Of a stretch of DNA of 9,273 bases, positions 1 to 5,739 are shown piece after piece. A program made the translations under genes and the position numbers. Source of the stretch: Bacteroidota bacterium (GTDB lineage: Bacteria; Bacteroidota; Bacteroidia; NS11-12g; UBA9320); assembly GCA_024638525.1 (NCBI GenBank), contig JAHEKB010000071.1, positions 1 through 9,273 on the forward strand, read 5' to 3'. Below the pieces are notes generated by a model. The model ran no database searches. It was given only the letters and a program-made list of their open reading frames with translations, and was not told the origin of the DNA. Position 1 is the first letter of the stretch. The number at the start of each line of letters is the position of its first letter.

Positions 1-2
1 TT

Positions 3-623
3 AAAGTAGCATAAATCATAAGCCCAATTGGGATTGAATTTGTGCTGTAGTACCACTCCTAATCTGTTCTGGTCAAAGCTATTATACACTACATTTTTGG
101 CAATATTAAACATGACCTCATCGAACACCTTTACATTCCACTTTTTACTGAGTTCATAGGTCAATTGTGCTTGATATCTCACTCTGAAGTTGCCATAGGG
201 GAACTGATTCTTTCCCGTCTCAAAAAAGCGTATCTCGTTCATTAAACGGTGGTCAAAAATCAGCTTTGGTGCAATCTCGTTCTTAGTAGAGAGGGTGAAA
301 TGTGGACGCAATTCCTGTAAAAAGAAGTAAAGTGAGGTATCTGGTTCTTGAGGAAATGACTGTTCAAAATAGGTAAATCCCACATTGGCACTAATGTGCT
401 GGTTCAATTTCCTATGAAGGCTTGTTCTCACTAGTAATTGATGCTTTCGCCAAGGGGCAATATAAGTCCGGTGTTCAACTTCCTGCTGAAGTTTCCATTG
501 GTCCATTTGGTATTGAAGGTCATACCGCACCCATAAAAGGGCTTGCTTGTTCACATTCTTCTGTGCTAATAGGTTGGATGCTGATAGAAGAAGTATGATA
601 ATTAGATTAAGTGCTCTTGCCAT
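3..623 (-). CDS. DUF2490 family outer-membrane-type protein (partial, 3' end outside window)
   Basis: The reading frame starts at the ATG at 623-621 and stays open to the left edge, giving 207 visible residues. The first two window bases belong to the next codon, so the C-terminus is missing. Residues 1-20 form a signal peptide (MARALN, then a run of I and L, ending SNLLAQ). The mature part has alternating aromatic and charged strands with the pattern WVRYDLQYQMDQWKLQQEVEHR, followed by strands ending in basic and aromatic residues. This is the look of DUF2490 proteins, which are predicted beta-barrels of the Bacteroidota envelope; no biochemical function is established that I can cite. The gene is transcribed away from the acyltransferase. 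No clear -7 box or Shine-Dalgarno was found upstream. The family call is from pattern memory; the reading frame itself is solid. Confidence 0.75.
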   Translation of the reverse strand, partial: MARALNLIIILLLSASNLLAQKNVNKQALLWVRYDLQYQMDQWKLQQEVEHRTYIAPWRKHQLLVRTSLHRKLNQHISANVGFTYFEQSFPQEPDTSLYFFLQELRPHFTLSTKNEIAPKLIFDHRLMNEIRFFETGKNQFPYGNFRVRYQAQLTYELSKKWNVKVFDEVMFNIAKNVVYNSFDQNRLGVVLQHKFNPNWAYDLCYF

Positions 624-742
624 CTATGCTATTTACTACTATATCGATTGAAAGCAATGGGAGGATTTAATTGCCAAGAAAATGGATATTGTGATTTTGA
701 CTGTTCTCATCCGAATTTTTCAAGAGTTGAATAATTGACTCC

Positions 743-955
743 TTACCTACTAAGGTCAAATCTAAGAAATCTAAAGACAATACGAATTTCTGTGGGTATT
801 ATGATCACATGCTTACCTAAGAAAATATCATTGATATGCATACTGTAGGGCAGGGAGTAGCTTGCAATCTCAAGTGCGGCTAATAATTCAATGGAATAGA
901 CACTCTTAAGCTCAATGGGGAACGAATCCCCGTAATATGTTCTAAGATTGCGCAT
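743..955 (-). CDS. Doubtful 70-residue reading frame in the 624-967 gap
   Basis: This frame begins at an ATG only 12 bases from the divergent acyltransferase start and ends in TAA. The product would be a hydrophobic and basic protein (IELLAALEIASYSL in the middle, IRIVFRFLRFDLSR at the end) with no domain I recognise, no signal peptide and no good ribosome site. It is listed because it does not shadow another gene and its codons are not obviously random. It could equally be chance or a decayed gene, and if it were real the two divergent genes would have to share a promoter inside each other's 5' ends. The rest of the gap (624-742) is AT-rich and shows no hairpin, RNA gene or recognisable promoter. 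Confidence 0.2.
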   Translation of the reverse strand: MRNLRTYYGDSFPIELKSVYSIELLAALEIASYSLPYSMHINDIFLGKHVIIIPTEIRIVFRFLRFDLSR

Positions 956-967
956 AGCAGCTCTAAT

Positions 968-2017
968 ATGCGCATAGAACAGCTCACTTTTACCCGATTT
1001 TTAGCAGCTATGTCTATAGTAGTATTTCACTATGGGCTTGATTTAGCTCCTTTTAACAAAGAGTCCATATCTTATTTATTTGAGCAAGCAAATGTTGGAG
1101 TGAGTTATTTCTTCATCCTGTCTGGTTTTGTCATGATCATTGCCTACGGACGAAAAGAGAAGATTAATACGCCTCAATACCTGCAGAATAGGTTTGCTAG
1201 GATATATCCAGTATACTTCCTAGCCATACTAATTCTCTTTGTTTTCAAAGCTTTTATTCAGAATGATGTCGACTATTCGGGAATGGTGCTGAATGTTTTC
1301 ATGCTGCAGTCTTGGATTCCGATGAAAGCCTTATCCTTTAATGTTCCGGCTTGGTCGCTGGTTGTGGAATTTCTATTTTATTTTCTTTTCCCACTTTTGT
1401 TTAATCGCGTTTATAGCAAGAGAAACTACCTAAATCTCGTTGTTCCCATTGTTTCGTTTTGGCTGATCAGCCAATTTGCCTTTCACTGGGCCTTGCGTTC
1501 TTCATACTATGAGGGACCGATGACAGCTTTGCATAATTTCCTCTATTACTTTCCTTTCATGCATCTCAATGAGTTCCTAATTGGGAACTTGGCCGGGCTG
1601 TTTATGATACATCGCTGGAAAGACAAGAAATGGAATACAGATCTCTTAATCCTCGCATTGTTTATCATTACCGCGCTCTTGTTAAAGTATGATACCGGCC
1701 TAAATTTTCACAATGGACTTTTTGCATTGACATTTGTGCCACTCATTGTTCTCATTTCCATGAACAATGGATGGTTTACAAAACTCTCAAATATCAAGCA
1801 ATTGGTGTTTCTAGGAGAGATCAGCTATGGTATATATATCCTTCAAAGACCTATTCATTTCTGGACTCAACGAACTTTGACCTATTTAGGTTTGGAACAC
1901 GGCAGCCCAGAGATATTCTATATCTATTTGCTGGTTCTCATTGCAGCATCAGCCATCAGTTATCAATTCATTGAAACGCCATTGAGACAAAAAATAAAAA
2001 AATGGAATGCAAATTGA
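968..2017 (+). CDS. Acyltransferase 3 (AT3) family integral membrane O-acyltransferase
   Basis: This 349-residue protein is predicted to cross the inner membrane about ten times and to transfer an acyl group, usually acetyl, to a sugar of a surface glycan. The family signature is present. R10 and H21 form the R-x10-H motif in helix 1 (RFLAAMSIVVFHYG). GVSYFFILSGF at 44-54 is the conserved second helix. R75 and R78 give the RxxR motif in RFARIYPVY. PAWSLVVEFLFYFLFP at 127-142 carries the conserved Glu134. GEISYGIYILQ and FIETPLR form the usual C-terminal block. The length matches a stand-alone AT3 enzyme without an SGNH domain. The ATG at 968 starts directly at the conserved N-terminus, but no Shine-Dalgarno is visible. 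No polysaccharide genes are nearby, so the acceptor (O-antigen, capsule, peptidoglycan or antibiotic) cannot be named. Confidence 0.92.
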   Translation: MRIEQLTFTRFLAAMSIVVFHYGLDLAPFNKESISYLFEQANVGVSYFFILSGFVMIIAYGRKEKINTPQYLQNRFARIYPVYFLAILILFVFKAFIQNDVDYSGMVLNVFMLQSWIPMKALSFNVPAWSLVVEFLFYFLFPLLFNRVYSKRNYLNLVVPIVSFWLISQFAFHWALRSSYYEGPMTALHNFLYYFPFMHLNEFLIGNLAGLFMIHRWKDKKWNTDLLILALFIITALLLKYDTGLNFHNGLFALTFVPLIVLISMNNGWFTKLSNIKQLVFLGEISYGIYILQRPIHFWTQRTLTYLGLEHGSPEIFYIYLLVLIAASAISYQFIETPLRQKIKKWNAN

Positions 2018-2097
2018 TGTACTCTGAGAAATTAAAAGCAAAATTTAGTATTTGAGCTTCGGTAAATGAGTTTGGGTTCATTGTCTATATTGCAAAT

Positions 2098-2535
2098 ATG
2101 AAACTGAAATCTAACTTTATTTTAGGATTGGCCACAGGTGTGGCAATATGCTTTGGAGCAGTTCTTCTTAGTTCGTCTGCATCATCGGTTGACGGCATTA
2201 GCAAGGAAAATGCGATCAATGATCTTCTCAAAGGTAATTACGTGAGTGTTCAGGAGGCTGATCAACTCATTAATGCGTATTCAACCAATTGGATTCCAGC
2301 CAACGAGTTACCTACAAATACTACCATTGGGGGAGTTATCGGTCGGGCTAATCTCATCAATATGGCCTCAGGAGGTAATTCCGATCTGATTAAGTTCAGA
2401 TTCTACTACCAGCAGTCAGAAAGCGGAGATCCACAGATTGGATTAGTATTCTATCCCACTGAAACTTCATCAGCGGTATTGAAAACAGGCGCTGGTTCAT
2501 TCTGCCCTGTAGTATGCACATCGTCCAACGAATAA
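2098..2535 (+). CDS. Small anchored or exported protein with C-terminal Cys-x3-Cys
   Basis: The 145-residue product starts MKLKSNF and has one hydrophobic stretch at about 7-25, either an uncleaved anchor or a signal peptide. The mature part has a helical segment (ISKENAINDLLKGNYVSV), then a region around IGGVIGRANLINM, strands KFRFYYQQ and IGLVFYP, and a tail with C136-P-V-V-C140. This layout recalls a recurrent small Bacteroidota family of unknown role that ends in paired cysteines, but the resemblance is from memory and weak. The two cysteines could form a disulfide or bind metal. The gene lies 80 bases after the acyltransferase and converges on the cyclase gene with only 4 bases between stop codons. 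TATATTGC at 2086-2093, four bases before the ATG, is an imperfect -7 box. The gene is likely real; its function is unknown. Confidence 0.75.
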   Translation: MKLKSNFILGLATGVAICFGAVLLSSSASSVDGISKENAINDLLKGNYVSVQEADQLINAYSTNWIPANELPTNTTIGGVIGRANLINMASGGNSDLIKFRFYYQQSESGDPQIGLVFYPTETSSAVLKTGAGSFCPVVCTSSNE

Positions 2536-2539
2536 GTAA

Positions 2540-4339
2540 TTAATTGGGTCGTTCCAGGTAGAACATCTCAATCTCACCTCGGTTCTTGATCTTAAAGCTA
2601 CCTCTTGAAAGACAGTTGAAGTTGTCTTTCAAGAGTCTTTTGGTCTCGTGGCTAATATTTATCTTCATGGCATCACTGTTTTCTTCCATTCTCGAAGCAA
2701 TATTTACGGCATCGCCCCAGATATCAAAGGCATATTTTATGTCACCCACAACCCCTGAAACCACGTTGCCGGTATGCATCCCGAAACGGAACTCAAAGTG
2801 AATGTTGAATTCTTTGAGCATTTCTTTCTTTAATCCCTTGATTGCATCAATCATGTCTAGACAGGCATTCGCCGTTCTGTCAACACTGTCGCTTTCGGGC
2901 ACTAAGCCTCCAACGAACATATAGGCGTCTCCAATGGTCTTGATCTTCTCTAAATTGTAGGACTGGATGATGGCATCAAAGCGCATGAAGTAGCGATCTA
3001 ACATTCGCACCAATATGTCAGGCTTGAGTGTGCTGGCGATAGTAGTGAAGCTCACCACATCAGCAAAGACTATGGTTACATCCTGATGTGCTTTTGGTAT
3101 GGAATGACCTTGATTATTAAGCTCTTCAATGGTCGCTTTGGGCAATATATTTCTCAAAAGTTTATCGGATTTGCGCCTTTGAATAAAGACCAAACGCAAC
3201 ATGAATACGATGATGATAGCAATGATTAGGGTCCCGACAAATAGTATGAGAAAAAACCGGCGTTGTTTGGCCTTGTCTTTAATTTCTGCGTCGTAAGCGG
3301 CCTCTTTCTTTTCAAATTGATGGGATGCTCCCAGCATTGCAATTTGGGTGGCCACTTCTAGGCTATTGGTAGAATCCTTAAGGTCATTCAGTTCCTCCTG
3401 ATGGCTTAGAGCGGAGGAAAAGTTTCCACTGAGTTTTTCAGTTTCTATAAGTGTTGTGAGGATCTCTAAGATGGGGTAGATCAAATCAAGAGTGTAGGCA
3501 ATCTCCAGCGCTTTGCTTGCATAGTCATAGGCCATTTGGTATTCTTTCCTTTTGAGATAAACCAGCGCCTTGCCCTGCATAGAGTAACAAATACCTATAG
3601 TTTCATTTCTTCTTTCAAAGAAGGATTGAATGACGTCAAATTCATTGAGCACATTGGGCCCCGCGTTTTCTTCTACTGCAATGCGGTTCAATGCGATTCT
3701 AGTCTCATAGATACGCATGCTGTCACCCTTTGCTTCTGCGTACTCCTTGCTGCTTAAAATGAGCATTTGGGCATCTTGGTAATTTCCCTGATGCATTAGA
3801 CTTAGACCCTTCAAGTAAGTGATCAGTTCTACTCTTCCCCTACTTTCCTTTTCCCTATTGAGGGCTTTGAAAGCCTGGTCAAAATTGTTAATGGCATCTT
3901 TCCATTTACTCATATTGAACATGACTAAGCCTATGCCTATGTAAGCTTCTGAGACATACTCGGCATCTCCAAAACTCTCTGCTTCTCGTAACATCAGATA
4001 GAAATACAGGGTAGAATTCGCATTGTCAGATATACTGAGGTAGTAGTTGCCAAGACCATTGCAGCACTTAATGATTCCAAGATCGTATTGAAGGTCACGA
4101 GAAATATCATAAGCTAGCTCTAATTCATCCAAAGATTCCTTTATGGTGTGCTCATCGCTGGTGAGTTCATTGACAACGTGTAAGAGTGAATCTACTTGAG
4201 ATTGGTTATAATCGAGAACATGAGAGGCTTCCTGTTTAGTAACTGCTTGGGTGTAGCTTATCCCGACAGAACAATAGATGAAAATAGATATCAGTAGCGA
4301 TTTGTTCAAGTATTCAATAAGCTGAACAAATCTAAGCAA
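2540..4339 (-). CDS. TPR-containing transmembrane class III adenylate cyclase
   Basis: This protein should make cAMP from ATP. It has an N-terminal signal sequence, TPR-like helical repeats at about 86-323, a coiled linker, one transmembrane helix at 361-386 and a cytoplasmic cyclase domain at 393-596 opening with the usual LLRNILP helix. All catalytic residues are present: metal-binding D427 (FADVVSFT) and D471 (IGDAYM), adenine-selecting K467 and D539 (the cyclase rather than guanylyl pattern), and transition-state N546 and R550 (VNIASR). The TPR part would therefore lie in the periplasm and sense or bind a protein. No ATG is available in frame: an in-frame TAG lies at 4348-4346. Start candidates are TTG at 4339 and TTG at 4309, and the latter gives a textbook signal peptide, MNKSLLISIFIYC. 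Neither has a Shine-Dalgarno. The domain call is firm; the start is not. Confidence 0.93.
   Translation of the reverse strand: MLRFVQLIEYLNKSLLISIFIYCSVGISYTQAVTKQEASHVLDYNQSQVDSLLHVVNELTSDEHTIKESLDELELAYDISRDLQYDLGIIKCCNGLGNYYLSISDNANSTLYFYLMLREAESFGDAEYVSEAYIGIGLVMFNMSKWKDAINNFDQAFKALNREKESRGRVELITYLKGLSLMHQGNYQDAQMLILSSKEYAEAKGDSMRIYETRIALNRIAVEENAGPNVLNEFDVIQSFFERRNETIGICYSMQGKALVYLKRKEYQMAYDYASKALEIAYTLDLIYPILEILTTLIETEKLSGNFSSALSHQEELNDLKDSTNSLEVATQIAMLGASHQFEKKEAAYDAEIKDKAKQRRFFLILFVGTLIIAIIIVFMLRLVFIQRRKSDKLLRNILPKATIEELNNQGHSIPKAHQDVTIVFADVVSFTTIASTLKPDILVRMLDRYFMRFDAIIQSYNLEKIKTIGDAYMFVGGLVPESDSVDRTANACLDMIDAIKGLKKEMLKEFNIHFEFRFGMHTGNVVSGVVGDIKYAFDIWGDAVNIASRMEENSDAMKINISHETKRLLKDNFNCLSRGSFKIKNRGEIEMFYLERPN
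2602..2635 (+). terminator. Perfect 13-bp inverted repeat, possible terminator for the 2098 gene
   Basis: CTCTTGAAAGACA at 2602-2614 is the exact reverse complement of 2623-2635, with an 8-base loop. Read on the plus strand, the stem is followed by TCTTTTGG, a short U-tract, and lies 67 bases past the stop of the 2098-2535 gene. It could therefore end that transcript from inside the 3' end of the opposing cyclase gene (codons for residues 569-579). In the minus direction no U-tract follows. The repeat is certain; the terminator role is inferred. Confidence 0.5.
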
Positions 4340-4398
4340 ATGAAGCTAAGGGATTATGCTACAACTACTCTCTGCATTATGGTCAATAGCAATATGAC

Positions 4399-4406
4399 TA
4401 GATTTG
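4399..4406 (+). promoter_or_regulatory. TAGATTTG, matching the Bacteroidota -7 box TAnnTTTG
   Basis: The octamer matches the known Bacteroidota housekeeping -7 consensus exactly and sits four bases before the ATG of the 4411 lipoprotein gene. Transcription would begin at or next to the start codon, giving a leaderless or nearly leaderless mRNA. No TTG-type -33 box is seen at the expected distance, so this could be chance. Confidence 0.35.
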
Positions 4407-4410
4407 AAAA

Positions 4411-4713
4411 ATGAAGGCAGTTTATCTCTTGCTGGCGCTATTACTTTTTTCTGCTTGCAGAGAAGAAGTAGCCAGCTATCGGATCTATGGAGCTTCAGGT
4501 AATCCTTATGAGATTGTTCTCTTTGATGATTATACGCACAAATTCAAGCCAGCCGATGAATCGACTAATTGGGTTCGAGGAAGCTGGTCTGGAGGATTGG
4601 AAGAGGGGGACACCTTTAGTATGGTCCTGGATGTGGGCGGATTGCGCTTGAGAAGGATCTTTGTTTCAGAATCAGATAGCTTACGTGCCATAGGTAGTGA
4701 GATAGTAGAATAA
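4411..4713 (+). CDS. Small lipoprotein of unknown function
   Basis: The 100-residue precursor has a lipoprotein signal peptide, MKAVYLLLALLLFSAC, with lipidation expected at C16. The sequence after the cysteine is R-E-E, a charged tail loosely like the surface-export signals of Bacteroidota lipoproteins. The mature 85 residues look like a small beta-sheet domain: YRIYGASG, YEIVLFDDYTHKFKP, TNWVRGSWSGG, TFSMVLDVGGLRLRRIFVS. No family is recognised. The gene is divergent from the adenylate cyclase across about 71 bases and is followed directly by a hairpin. The codon pattern and the clean lipobox make it a real gene. The ATG at 4411 is the only sensible start because it opens the signal peptide. 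Confidence 0.8.
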   Translation: MKAVYLLLALLLFSACREEVASYRIYGASGNPYEIVLFDDYTHKFKPADESTNWVRGSWSGGLEEGDTFSMVLDVGGLRLRRIFVSESDSLRAIGSEIVE

Positions 4714-4714
4714 A

Positions 4715-4741
4715 AAAAGGCATGCCATTGGCACACCTTTT
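4715..4741 (-). terminator. Intrinsic terminator between convergent genes, stronger for the minus strand
   Basis: On the minus strand, AAAAGGTGTGCC, loop AAT, and GGCATGCCTTTT form a 12-pair stem (two of the pairs are G-U) followed by a run of T (seven in all, 4718-4712). It therefore ends the lipoprotein transcript coming from 4764. On the plus strand the same stem has two A-C mismatches but still ends in TTTT, so it may also serve the 4411 gene. Confidence 0.8.
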
Positions 4742-4763
4742 CTCTGTTCAAAGCTAAGTGATA

Positions 4764-5657
4764 TTACCTGCTGGCCTGGCCAGTAGGGAACATTAAGTTT
4801 TGTGCTAAGTCCAATGCTGTATGCGTCATGGCATTTGCCGGGATGTCAACTGCCAATGGCTTCAACACAAAGGGTGCTGCGCTATTGTCAGGTATGGGTT
4901 CTATGCTGATCACGGCCTTTCCGCCTCGGAGATCAGTAGGGAAGCTCAAAGTTGCAGGGGCATTATTCAAAAAGTCCTCTCCTGGGAATGGAGGGCCAGC
5001 CATGCTACCACTGAAAGGAGCTGCTCCATCAGCCATATCAACAGCTGTGAAAGTCCCCGTGCTTACCGGACTACCATTGATCACTACCCATCCTTCATAG
5101 GCCCAGCCTTCTGGCAAAGTTGGAAGATTCAGACCGACCATTGGACTTCCTGAAGAATTGTCCAGAAACCAGATTCCGCTTTCTTCATTGCTGCTGACCG
5201 TGTCAGTAGGAGTAGCCAGTATGTACTTGCCACTAGCACTACTGTAGTCATCGGCAAGGGCGGCCATATGATCAATGCTGAGGCTCGCGTTTTCACCGCT
5301 GAAGTCTCCTGCTAGTATGTGCACCTTGCTTGGAGAAGGATCAGGGTCGGGACTTGGCTCAACGGTAAGCACAAAGGTGCTGGCTGCAGCTAGGTCATCA
5401 CTGGCCACAGTGAATGAAGTTTCGGAAGGCACGCCTTGGTCATTTACAGTGAAGGTACCAGTGGTCACTGCGTTGCCATTAACGATGATCCAACCCTCAT
5501 AGACCGCATCTGATCCGAGGTCTTCTAGGCCTGTGAAATTGAGTTCTAGTGTGGACATGTCGTCACCGGGCTCCGGCTCTTCATCATCCTTACACGCTGA
5601 AAAAGAAAATAAGAGGCCCAATACAATTAGACCCATCCATGTTGATTTGATATTCAT
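4764..5657 (-). CDS. Lipoprotein with two RskA C-terminal-like modules
   Basis: The start chosen is the ATG at 5657, because it opens a lipoprotein signal peptide (MNIKSTWMGLIVLGLLFSFSAC, lipid on C22). A longer frame back to 5714 would place 19 charged and polar residues in front of it. After the cysteine comes K-D-D-E-E, close to the K-(D/E)2 surface-export signal described for Capnocytophaga and Bacteroides lipoproteins. The 297-residue protein contains a duplicated unit: YEGWIIVNGNAVTTGTFT at 53-70 and YEGWVVINGSPVSTGTFT at 187-204. Each is followed by strands ending in a valine or isoleucine-glutamate-proline (LTVEPSPDPDPSPS at 97-110, ISIEPIPDNSA at 250-260). This order matches the periplasmic C-terminal domain of anti-sigma-K factor RskA, but no sigma-binding part or membrane helix is present. 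It lies 82 bases downstream of the anti-sigma gene on the same strand. Confidence 0.8.
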   Translation of the reverse strand: MNIKSTWMGLIVLGLLFSFSACKDDEEPEPGDDMSTLELNFTGLEDLGSDAVYEGWIIVNGNAVTTGTFTVNDQGVPSETSFTVASDDLAAASTFVLTVEPSPDPDPSPSKVHILAGDFSGENASLSIDHMAALADDYSSASGKYILATPTDTVSSNEESGIWFLDNSSGSPMVGLNLPTLPEGWAYEGWVVINGSPVSTGTFTAVDMADGAAPFSGSMAGPPFPGEDFLNNAPATLSFPTDLRGGKAVISIEPIPDNSAAPFVLKPLAVDIPANAMTHTALDLAQNLMFPTGQASR

Positions 5658-5739
5658 AATACTATTCGGTTTAATACTGTGAATATGCAAGACCCATGGC
5701 GAGGGTTGCCCCATGACAGAAAGAGGAGATTTCTATGAA

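Noticed and set aside
950..977. 8-bp direct repeat GCGCATAG on both sides of the acyltransferase start
   Set aside because: It is short, and the second copy is part of the first codons; chance is likely.
2485..2510. Weak stem ACAGG/CCTGT with a bulge, followed by TTTT on the minus strand, as a terminator for the cyclase gene
   Set aside because: There are only seven pairs with a bulged base and a large loop, inside the coding region of the opposite gene; too weak to annotate.
4821..5502. Several plus-strand open frames across the RskA-like lipoprotein gene
   Set aside because: They are antisense shadows of a gene with a clear signal peptide and internal duplication; their products have no domain-like features.
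5658..5714. Longer N-terminus for the RskA-like lipoprotein (start at 5714)
   Set aside because: It would put 19 residues in front of a complete lipoprotein signal peptide and block recognition; the start at 5657 explains the sequence.
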